Assembly: GCF_000143415.4 (NCBI RefSeq)
Contig: NW_003314439.1
Location: 3,337 to 67,336, forward strand
Length of the DNA stretch: 64,000 nt
Direction: 5' to 3'
Origin: Selaginella moellendorffii
Lineage: Eukaryota > Streptophyta > Lycopodiopsida > Selaginellales > Selaginellaceae
The first letter of the stretch is position 1, and every line of letters starts with the position of its first letter. Position numbers and translations under genes: made by a program. Below are positions 55,694-64,000 of this stretch, one piece after another. A model generated the notes under the pieces. It did no database searches and was not told where the DNA came from. It saw only the letters and a list, made by a program, of their open reading frames with translations.

Positions 55694-57343
55694 CGAAAAC
55701 TCCAACGCTGCAATGTGGTAAATAGCAAAGCTGCTCTCTGGTAAGACGAGAGAAGCGGTAAGCTAAACTACAAGCATAGCTTTTTGTTTCTTCCAAGCTT
55801 GCACAGTGGTGTGAGTTACTGCTAAACGCTTGCTTCCAGAGAACGCTTGCTTCAATTTGTTTTTAATTCCTCCAGAAGAAGCATGATAGTAAACTCCCGA
55901 GCATGCTCGCGTACAGGAGCTCGAGTCGCTGCTCAATCAAAGGCTTTTGCAGTTCACTGCATTCGCAAGATTAAGGACCTCGTCACAGCTGCGAAGATAT
56001 AAGGTGTGTCCGAGATAATGGCTTGGATCTCCAATGAGGAAGAAGGAAACTTCTGATATCTTTCAACCTCCATAACCTTCAGCATAAACATTTAAGAACA
56101 TACGAATCGTTTGAAACAAAGTCTTACCACGCTGTGCTTGTCAAATCTTAATGAAGGAAAGTTTTGCTCTAGCTCCAATGCTGCTTAGTTGAGGAGTGCT
56201 TGGCAGTGTCACCATAGCTTCCACAAACGTCCCTCCCATTGCCCCTTTTGCCAGTCGACCGGGATTTACAAGCAGCGTAGTGAGGTTCTCTGTGCGTGGC
56301 TGGGACTCGTCTAGCTTCACACCAGGCGTGTAGCTTAAAGACTGCAGAAGAAAAATCATGAAAATCGCGTCAGTGAGATACTTGGAACTTCTACCTTGAC
56401 GAAAGGGACCAAGTCCGACGATAGAACGATGATATCTGGCGTGCAAGGGAGGTCCAAAGCACTGGGATTGACAGCTAGGTCCAAACAAGTGCCTAACGCT
56501 GGCGGAAACAATGGATAAAAGCTGGACAAAAAGCAATACAAGAGTCTGTGTTAAGGTAGATTTTTGGAGCAAGCTTTGATACCTTCTTTGGCCAACAAGC
56601 TGTGCTCCCAGCCTCGACATTCTATCGCTGGAGGTGCCCGGTGGATTTCGAGCCGCTTCTTCACTGCTTAGATGTCTAAGGATATCTGTTGTGCAGCAGC
56701 CAATGGATACCTCATCCAGGCGAAACACACTTGGATTCGGCAGTAGAGATATCTGGAAATGCGACCAAAACTTAGTCCGAGAAAACAGATTTTTTAGGTA
56801 CCTGCTGGGATGAATCTTCAAACATGAAACTATTAAAAGGAGGCTGCCAACAGGAAAAAAAAACAAGTTAAGAGATTGAGAAACTCATCGGTGAGAGTAC
56901 CTGAGGAAAAATTCGATCGTGAAACACGTCGCGTGTGGAGGGAATCAGTATAACCCTCGCCCCTGCTCCTAGAAACTGGCAGTAATCCTCTAGCTACACA
57001 TTGAGAAACCGTGAATTGGTAGACAGCAACATATGAAGCAAAGAGTACGAACCCGTGTCGTTATCTCCTCTTGAAATACATGAGATAAAACTCTATCAGT
57101 GATTCCCTGCTTGACGTGGGGATGCTCGGCATCAACAAATGGTCCCATCTAGCAAAAGAGAGAGTAGAACACATGAATATCCATCTATATAAAATTCTCT
57201 CACCAGCAATAGAACGTTTGGTCTTTTATTCCTAGCGTAGGCTAGTAACTCCATCAAAGGCTCAAACGAAAGATTGTCACTTGTTGTAAAAGGACCTGAC
57301 GCAACAATCTATAAACGCAAGGATTAGTCAACCTCATTGCAAG
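55474..57343. repeat. Duplicated PDIL/POLA2 boundary, right copy
   Basis: Partner of 45726-47284 plus 50380-50633. Its POLA2 part belongs to the complete POLA2 gene. Confidence 0.88.
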
Positions 57344-59055
57344 CATTCCATGCAGACCATGTGTAGCGGTTGTGGTGTCTGGGTCTTCACTGTAAGATCC
57401 GTTGCTTGCCTCTTTGCAAGAGGATTATCATCCGGCGCCGAATGAGGAGGAAGTGGTAAAGAGTAAAAGATCCGGCTAGCAACAAGGCAATGCCCGCTCG
57501 GATTGTGTCCTTCCACCACAAGTATCTGGAATGCAAAATCGCACTTTGCGACGATAAAAGAAAACTCGAGTACCTGGCCCGGGAAAAGTGAAAACTGGCT
57601 TATCTCACGAAGATCCAAACGGACTCGATGCCCCCCAGAGTACTCAACGCTGTTTTAAGCTCTTGTTAGTGAAACAAGCTTAAACGAAATTAGAGCTCGC
57701 ACCTGCCTTCCAGCAAAACAGCGTTGGGATCTGCTTCTTCTGTATCGTAGCAAACTCTTCCAACAACGAGAATCTTTTCCTGAAACCATACGTCGATAAA
57801 ACTTGGAGCCATCACATACAGGTAACTCACCTGAGATGCATAGGCAACATGCTGCGACAGCGGCACAGATTCGTATTCTGAAAATGCTTGGACAAACTTT
57901 TTGATCCTTCTCTCGAGTTCGTTGAACTGCAGAACAAATTTTCAAAAGGACCGAACCTGGAAATAAGGGAAAACATTACCCTGCTTTCGACTTGATCAGC
58001 CATGTATCTGCAACCTGGCTTGAGCCCAGTGCTAAGCTCCTCGAGCTGACACCTTCTTACGTCTTTCAGCTTGCGTAGAACCAGATCTTCGGATTGCTGG
58101 ATATCATCCACTGCACTCGAACTAGCGTCGGGAAGGTGATCGTTGAAAACAAACTGGACAGTGCACTTGGTTGTACGTTGGCTGAAAGGCGTCGTCGGAC
58201 TGGGAACTTGTCTGGGAGTGACTTTAACCCGTGGTTGCGGCGGCGTAATGTATTGAGCTTCTCGAGAGCCTACCACTTTGTTGGGCGTCTTGCTATCCAC
58301 AAGCATTGCATCGCCAGTGAAGAATCTGTCCCGCTGTGATAAGTAAGCGTCGATAGAAAAAAAAGAGAACACGAACACTCTTACGTATCCAAATCATCCT
58401 TAGTGTAGATGTGCACCCCCCCATGCTCACGAATGAAATCGTTTCGCTGCTGAGTTTGTAGAAAAACTCGAAACTTGTCGATGTGAGAGTTTAGTAGTGT
58501 ATTTTTCTCCAGCTGCCTGAATCCATCCAAGCATTAGTATTCGTTTTTCCAAAGGGAAACAATTTGTCAACAAACTGAGGAATGAATCGTTATGAGAGCA
58601 TAAACACGGAAATAAAAAAAGGGAGGAAGAGACGAATAAAACAAACAAGGAACACTCTCACACAAACAAAAGCAAGGAAATCCACACAGTCACAAAAGAA
58701 TAGAGTGAAAAGAAATCCAAGGAAATCCACACACACACTCACAAAAGAATAGAATGAGCAAGGCACACGAAGGAAGAAGATCCACACACACTACTCACAC
58801 ATAATGCGAGGGAGAAAACCACTAGGAAAGAAGAAACTCACGAGTTGAGGTAGAACACCTCCCAGTGCTCCACTAGAGTCGAGGGCTTCAATCCAAAGCT
58901 CGAGCAAAGCGACACGCCTAAAGGAAGAAAAAAGATCCAACACGATCATGAGGAGAATGTAGCTACACTGGAGCGCACTTACATTGCCGGATGGTGTCCG
59001 CATTCTCCAGCGCGAAATTATTCTCCTGGAACACGCGCCCAATCTCTTCCTCCAT
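56141..59055 (-). CDS. POLA2: DNA polymerase alpha subunit B
   Basis: A multi-exon minus-strand gene starting at MEEEIGRVFQENNFALENA (59053-59055) and ending in the last exon 56141-56341 (VNPGRLAKGAMGGTFVEA). POLA2 is the non-catalytic B subunit that tethers DNA polymerase alpha-primase at origins in the nucleus. The N-terminal helical domain is followed by a linker with Thr/Pro-rich sites (TPPQPRVKVTPRQVPSPTTP), an OB fold (KILVVGRVCYD, SGGHRVRLDLREI) and the inactive phosphoesterase domain (EGHNPSGHCLVASRI, GPFVDAEHP, SIGCCTTDILRHLSSEE, SSDRMSRLGAQL). It is convergent with the PDIL fragment. A 97-residue protein gene ends only 18 nt before its start. Its 3' third is duplicated at 46441-50633. 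Not every exon boundary was traced. Confidence 0.88.
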
Positions 59056-59073
59056 CGCGACTTCTTGAAAACC

Positions 59074-59367
59074 CTAAACCTCTCTGGGGAGCTTGTGGAT
59101 CTTGTCTAGGGCCTTCTTGGACGCCCCGGCGTCTTGGAGTGGAATCGCCTTGGCAGGATCGCGCCGCGCCATGGCCATCTTCAATGCGTCCTCCGCGGCC
59201 TGGAGATCCTTCTCTCGCGACGAACGCGACGGCGATAGCTGGGTTTGGTCCCCAGCTGCTAGCGCCAATTGCCGGTTGGCTCTCATGGTCTCCGATGCCG
59301 CAATTGCCCTGTCGATCGCGCGCATTAGCGCATCTGGATTGGGGATCGCGCCTCCTCCTCCAGACAT
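59074..59367 (-). CDS. Small conserved-looking protein, unknown function
   Basis: 97 residues, intronless, from MSGGGGAIPNPDALM to KALDKIHKLPREV. It is helical, with Ala-rich and charged segments (RAIDRAIAASETMRANRQLA, EKDLQAAEDALKMAMA). An upstream in-frame Met (59451) is possible but would add 28 residues of low-quality sequence. The stop (TAG) lies 18 nt before the POLA2 start on the same strand, so it may share a transcript with POLA2. It is divergent from the kinase gene, 126 bp away. Not recognised. Confidence 0.6.
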   Translation of the reverse strand: MSGGGGAIPNPDALMRAIDRAIAASETMRANRQLALAAGDQTQLSPSRSSREKDLQAAEDALKMAMARRDPAKAIPLQDAGASKKALDKIHKLPREV

Positions 59368-59493
59368 CGCGGAGTTCTTAGGGCTCGAAGCTCGCGTGGC
59401 AAGGTATATACCAGGCGAATCTAGGCTTCTCTCACGTGGCATGCGTACCAACCACCGTCTCGACGCTCAAGAACACGAGCAGCATCTCCAGCC

Positions 59494-61456
59494 ATGGCGA
59501 TGCTCGCGAGGATTTTCACGAAGAAAAATCCTGACGCGGGTGGTGGTGAGGATGAAGCACCAAAAAAGGTAGTGAAAGCTTTTCTTCTTCGTGTTTTCGC
59601 TACATTTTTCTTTTTCTTCTGGGCATTGAGTTTTTTCGTGTGTGCCAATGCAGAGACAAACAATGCTCGCTAGAGTTTTCACGAGAAAAGCAGCTGCTGA
59701 GAAGCCTGTTATACCCTCAAAACCCAAGGTCGGTTCTTTTGGCTCTCTGGAAATCTCTAAACCTCCGATCGGATGTTCTTCTTTTCTTTTCTTTTCTTTT
59801 TTCGTTTTTTGGTTTGCAGGTGTGGCTTGGGCAGTGTAAGATCGAGGAGTTTGAGCTCGGGCGTGTCCTGGGGACTGGCAGCTTTGGCCGCGTCCAAGTA
59901 GCACACCACAAGGCCAACAAGCAAGTTTGTGCTGTTAAGTCTTTGTCAAAGGCGTCTATTGTCAAGACAAAGCAGGCATGTGAACACTCCTTCCGTGATT
60001 AGTCATGTAAACAGGTTCTGTTTGTTTGGTATTTAGACTTTCAGCGTCTGATCGTTTTCACAGGTTGCTCATGTGATGGCAGAGAAGAACATTCTTCAGA
60101 GGCTTGACTTCCCGTACATTGTTAATCTGCTGGGATATTGCCAAGACGACAGATGTGTCCACCTCGTCATGGAATACGTTTGCGGGTAACTTCTTTTTCT
60201 TTTTTAGCTGAGAAGCGTTCGATCCAACTGTTGATGAACAGCGGTGAGTTTTTTACTTATCTTCGCCACACGGGTCGATTTGATGAAGCAACATCTGTAA
60301 GTGAAAATGATGTCTAGGATTTTGAAGTGGTGGTGGCCATCTCAGTTCTTCTTTTAATATCTTTTCAGAGATTCTATGCTTCTCAAGTTCTTCTCGCCTT
60401 CGAACATATCCATGGAATGGATATTATCTATCGTGACTTGAAGGTTCTTGCGTGCGTATGTCGCTAGTGATTATATTTCTAACATGTGGATGTACTCAGC
60501 CTGAAAATTTGCTTCTTGACGAGAAGGGAAACATTAAGATAGCCGACTTTGGTTTTGCAAAGCAAATTGACAGAAGAACGTATACTCTATGCGGTATGTG
60601 GTTTGCAAACTTGCCGTAACTATCTTTAACTATCTCTTTTAAGGACTTTGCAACAGGAACGCCTGACTATTTGGCTCCAGAGATCATTCTCAACAAAGGT
60701 CACGGAAAACCTGTTGACTGGTAACGCTTGTTTTTCAGTTTTTTTTCTCTCGCAAATAATCATAAGCTCACTAAGCTTTCCTTCAGGTGGGCCTTTGGCG
60801 TTTTGATTTACGAGATGCTCGCAGGGTATCCTCCATTCTACGATGATGGTTAGCTCTCGAATAACTCACATAAATTCATCAAAACGGTATACATGGCGCG
60901 TCAGTTTTACTCATTGTATCATATAAACCCGCCATGGTGGTTGCAGATGCTATTGGAACATATCAGAAGATCTTAGCGGGTAAATTACAATTTCCAGGAC
61001 ACTTTTCTCGCAGGCAGGTTTCTTTTAATCTACTATCACTTCCGCTATAGGATTGAGCTCAATTGTAGATATCCTGCAGTGCGAAGGATCTCGTAAGAAG
61101 GCTTCTCACTGCAGATCTCACCAAGCGGTACTGCAAGCACTCATTATTCCGTTGACGCTTACATTGTCTTTTTACAGGATTGGGTGTCTGAAGGATGGTG
61201 TGGATGAAATCAAAAATCATTCTTGGTTTGCGAACGTGAAGTGGGACAATGTCCTTGCTAAAAAGGACACTCCACCAATAAGGCCGAAAGTAGCTGTATG
61301 TGTTTATTTTCTCATTTAGACTTCGGTACGATCTATGCATGGACACTGCAGGGCTTGGATGATACAAGCAATTTTGAGGACTATTCGAAGCTGGAGCCGA
61401 TGCACCATGAATTCGAGCTATCAGCGGAAGAGCAAGAACTGTTCAAAGACTTGTAA
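59494..61456 (+). CDS. AGC protein kinase, PKA catalytic subunit-like
   Basis: About eleven short exons. Exon 1 (59494-59568, [12 protein letters not shown]) and exon 2 (from 59653, [14 protein letters not shown]) are similar to each other. The kinase domain has GTGSFGRV (ATP loop), AVKSL (Lys), IIYRDLKPENLLLD (YRD form typical of PKA/PKG), [19 protein letters not shown] and [13 protein letters not shown]. The AGC tail ends in EEQELFKDL, a hydrophobic motif at the very C-terminus, as in PKA. The family phosphorylates Ser/Thr in basic motifs and in other eukaryotes responds to cyclic nucleotides. No regulatory cNMP domain is in this gene. Seed plants lack clear PKA catalytic subunits. Exon boundaries around 61000-61180 need care; an alternative reading may exist there. 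Confidence 0.85.
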
Positions 61457-61690
61457 GAGATCATTTTTTGGTTTCTGTGTTTTGTTTGTACAAATTGGCA
61501 AATTGCTGCTCAACCCGTACTTAGCTGTTGGGAGTGATTGCACCAAAAAAAAAAAACGTGCTTGCTTCCTTCCTGTTAGTACTGGTGGTCCCGTGTACGC
61601 AACGCAACATCTGCTGGCCTAATTGGGATATGTGCTCGTAAGCTTTGCTTTGCATTATTGTTATCATCTTTTTCTTGTTTACTAAGTTCT
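61457..61690. other. Convergent 3' region
   Basis: Between kinase and protease 3' ends. Contains a 12-A run at about 61545. No gene. Confidence 0.5.
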
Positions 61691-63151
61691 TTAATCGATA
61701 ACACAGCTTGCACGGGCAAATCCAACTCGCGACCTTTGGATATCGTATTCGACCCACAAGTTCTGTTGCTGATAGTTCCCAATGACGTTAACGGGATTCG
61801 GTCCCCCATCTTCGAACGCGAAACACATCTTAACATGATTCTGGAACCGGGCAACAGGGAGAAGAACACCGATGGACGGGATTCCGATCGTAACTCCGTC
61901 TTCGAAAACCAGGGACAGAGACGGAAGAGTCCGATGAAGCTCGTCAATGTCGTCGTTGGAAACTTTGAAACAGGTGCCGAGGTCACCGAAAGAATCTCCC
62001 TCGAGATGTTTGAGACTCGGCGGCCGATGTTTCAAGAATGCTTCTCTCAGCTGGCTATGGAAAGGACGCACAAAACTTGAGAAACTGGAGCCAGAGTCGA
62101 GAATGACAACGGAACCCCGTGGTAAGAACACAAGCTCGTGGCTGTTAATACTCACTCCTTTCAGTGCTACGTGATAGAACTTCCTCTGGAGCTCGGAGTT
62201 TGTGAGAGCAACGGACGTGTACTGAACTTGCTCGTGAGGGAGCTCTGCGTTCCCGAAGAAAACAACGCCGGTGGAATTCAAGTGCGAGCTCCTGTCGGGA
62301 AAGCAGTGAGAAAACTTCCAACCAAACCGCTGGCCGAGCTGCATTGGAAGAGCCATCTTTCCAGCATTTAAGCCCAGGATACCAGACGCTCCAGTCGGAA
62401 CGAGCTCCAAGTCGCCCTGTGCGCAGCCGAAAGCAAAGTCCTGCACAGTTACAGGTTTTCCTCCGACGACTGTCTCCATTATGAGAGTGTCGGTCGACAA
62501 GCTCCCGTAGCTGAAGCTCCCGTCTCCGTAGAAGGCAGCGAACTGGCACTGGCTTCCTCGAGCGCAGTAAGCGTAAGTTCCTTGGCTGCTGTTCGAACAT
62601 AGCTGACTGTTGTTACAGGTGACTGGCCTGTACGAGGCTGAGCGAGCAGCGTCGTAGATGGTGTCTACTGAAGGAGCACAGACCTTGCAAGGCAGACACT
62701 GGAGCCAAGTCAGCTCGCTGCCCGTGTCGACGATGAGGATGGCTTCCTGGCCCGGCGAGCCGAGCTTGATACTTGTGTAGTACTCACCGAATTTCCGTCC
62801 GAGAGTGGTGGTGGAGCTCCGGAGGGCCGCGGGGTTCTTCGTGTGCTGCTGAAAGATGTGAGCGGAGTATGGAAAAAGAGACTTTTGAGCAGCGGAGCTG
62901 GGACTGGGATTGGCTTTCACTCGGGATTGAGGTGCTGCGACATGGATGGCTTTGAATCCGATCCCTCCGCCTCGAGCGGCGGAGTCTCGCAGCACCAACT
63001 TGGCATCGATCGAAACAGTAGCAACGGGAGAAGCATCGGAAATCCAGCACAGTAGCAGCAGCAGTAGCAGGATCATCATTGAGGAGCGGAGAGGAGATCC
63101 AGGGCGCTTCTCGAAAGCTCTCGCTGGCGGGACTTTTATGTTCTCCGCCAA
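61691..63151 (-). CDS. Nepenthesin/CND41-type aspartic protease (A1 family)
   Basis: An intronless protein of up to 486 residues. A second Met at 63079 (MMILLLLLLLCWISDASP) would give a clean signal peptide and 462 residues and is the more likely start. Catalytic motifs are DTGSELTWLQC and LDSGSSFSSF. A cysteine-rich nepenthesin-type insert follows the first Asp motif (CLPCKVCAPS, CNNSQLCSNSS). The flap Tyr lies in FYGDGSFSYGSL. The C-terminus has NVIGNYQQQNLWVEYD. It is a secreted or vacuolar protease of the plant-specific group; substrates unknown. Confidence 0.9.
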   Translation of the reverse strand: MAENIKVPPARAFEKRPGSPLRSSMMILLLLLLLCWISDASPVATVSIDAKLVLRDSAARGGGIGFKAIHVAAPQSRVKANPSPSSAAQKSLFPYSAHIFQQHTKNPAALRSSTTTLGRKFGEYYTSIKLGSPGQEAILIVDTGSELTWLQCLPCKVCAPSVDTIYDAARSASYRPVTCNNSQLCSNSSQGTYAYCARGSQCQFAAFYGDGSFSYGSLSTDTLIMETVVGGKPVTVQDFAFGCAQGDLELVPTGASGILGLNAGKMALPMQLGQRFGWKFSHCFPDRSSHLNSTGVVFFGNAELPHEQVQYTSVALTNSELQRKFYHVALKGVSINSHELVFLPRGSVVILDSGSSFSSFVRPFHSQLREAFLKHRPPSLKHLEGDSFGDLGTCFKVSNDDIDELHRTLPSLSLVFEDGVTIGIPSIGVLLPVARFQNHVKMCFAFEDGGPNPVNVIGNYQQQNLWVEYDIQRSRVGFARASCVID

Positions 63152-63694
63152 ATGGTTGGCAACAAAGGAAGGACTTTGGGACCCAGAAGAACACGTCCGA
63201 GGCTTCCAGAATCAACGTTTCAACTAACTCGGCAGTGGTAAGAGCAGTGAAGTAAGATCGCTCATACTTAATGCGCTTGTGTCGTGTTCTCTGTTCTAGG
63301 AGCCTACGAGTTTGGATCGAATTCGTTAGCAATCTGAGAAAGATCCCAGGTAAGAAGTAGTCAATTGGATCTGCTCGTTATAATGTGTGATTGGTTTTTT
63401 TTTTTTTTTTTCAAGCGAAAAATAAGAACGAAGAGAGGAAGAAGAAGAGAAGAAGAAGAGAAGAAGCGAGCTCTGGACATTGGATTGGAATGGTGGAAGT
63501 CTCCAAATTTGATGCTATAGCCGACACTATAGAATGGAAGTCTCCTTTAAATTGTTTACTGGCATTGTTATGTATGGAAGTCTCTTATCTCGCTATAATG
63601 AGGTGTTCTTTCATGTCAATGGGCCACATTAGGGTTTTCAAATGCCGCGACGAGGAAGAGGAGGTAAGGGAGGGAGCTCGATTCGTCCTCGGCC
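63152..63694. other. Intergenic, shared upstream region
   Basis: Contains a T run (about 63397-63412) and a GA-rich stretch (about 63425-63470). No recognisable gene. Promoters of the protease (minus) and the next gene (plus) must lie here. Confidence 0.45.
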
Positions 63695-64000
63695 ATGGCA
63701 GATCGGTTAGTCGCGGCATTATTGCCTTGTCCAGTGGCGGCGTCTTGCTCGTCTTCCGCCGCGCCAGTATCGTCGTCGTCGCATTGTTGCCTAGTTGCCC
63801 GGTCCAATTCGCATCGCAATTGGACTCGCTCGTTGCGCTTGGATCGGTCGTCGTTGCAGGGCCAGAGATTGGAGCTCCTGCAGTGCTGCTGGCAGCGAAG
63901 GACGAGATCTCGGCTATTAAAGGTACTGTTTGATTGTGTGTTGGTGGACTTGGTATGGTTTTTATCCTTTGTTTTCTCTTTTCCAGGTGAATGCCGCGAG
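63695..64000 (+). CDS. 5' end of a probable plastid-targeted protein (partial)
   Basis: Exon 1 (63695-63922) starts MADRLVAALLPCPVAAS and is rich in Ser, Arg and Leu with almost no acids, as in a chloroplast transit peptide. A 64-bp GT-AG intron (63923-63986) leads to exon 2 (from 63987), cut by the window end after a few codons (VNAA). The mature protein is not visible, so no function can be named. An alternative frame through the same exon is open but would not give a transit-like sequence. Confidence 0.5.
   Translation, partial: MADRLVAALLPCPVAASCSSSAAPVSSSSHCCLVARSNSHRNWTRSLRLDRSSLQGQRLELLQCCWQRRTRSRLLKVLFDCVLVDLVWFLSFVFSFPGECRE

Noticed and set aside
1-64000. tRNA, rRNA or other structured RNA genes
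   Set aside because: None recognised by eye; a covariance-model scan would be needed to exclude small ones.

Overview
This window is nuclear DNA of a land plant with a compact, intron-bearing genome. The best guess is a lycophyte, Selaginella (S. moellendorffii-like). Introns are mostly about 50-90 bp, genes sit 20-500 bp apart, and there are plastid-targeted proteins, DYW-type PPR editing factors, a SABATH methyltransferase, a CAD and plant Ty3/gypsy and Ty1/copia elements. A PKA-like catalytic kinase also points to a plant outside the seed plants. The assignment is an inference; no database search was possible.

Layout. 1-4.4 kb: AT-rich DNA and two decayed partial copies of a DExH helicase gene. 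5.0-5.7 kb: a two-exon gene for an unrecognised membrane protein. 6.9-19.4 kb: a housekeeping block made of a DExH4/DExH7-like helicase (-), a plastid membrane protein (+) divergent from it, CAD (-), an acidic nuclear protein (-) and TRAP-beta (+). 19.7-26 kb: three PPR genes in tandem (-), two with DYW deaminase domains. 26-30.6 kb: degenerate gene-like remains. 30.9-35.8 kb: an MTA/SAH-deaminase-like amidohydrolase (+), a small nsLTP-like protein (-), and a SABATH methyltransferase with a broken tandem copy. 36.3-42.6 kb: a decayed Ty3/gypsy element with 176-bp LTRs and a 1.7-kb insertion inside its integrase.

43.7-59.1 kb is the rearranged part. A PDIL1-5/1-6-like ER thioredoxin-fold gene (+) and the DNA polymerase alpha B-subunit gene POLA2 (-) are tail to tail, and their shared 3' boundary is present twice. 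The left copy has complete PDIL plus a broken POLA2 tail. The right copy has a broken PDIL tail plus complete POLA2. The left POLA2 fragment is split by about 3.1 kb that carries, in order, the C-terminal exons of VPS26, a piece of GH18 chitinase joined in frame, a degenerate gene with a PHD-like finger, and then the N-terminal exons of the same VPS26. That is a circular permutation. Between the two boundary copies lie more members of the PHD-associated family, a head-to-head telomere-motif palindrome, and a truncated copia element whose 5' end forms a large inverted repeat.

59.1-64 kb: a 97-residue protein (-) ending 18 nt before POLA2, a PKA-like kinase (+), a nepenthesin-type aspartic protease (-), and the first exon of a probable plastid-targeted protein running off the end.

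The most unusual material is (i) the permuted VPS26/chitinase/PHD insertion, which fits integration of a circular DNA molecule, and (ii) a lineage-looking protein family that pairs a possible Uma2-like (PD-(D/E)XK) domain with an ING-type PHD finger, with three members in 5 kb.
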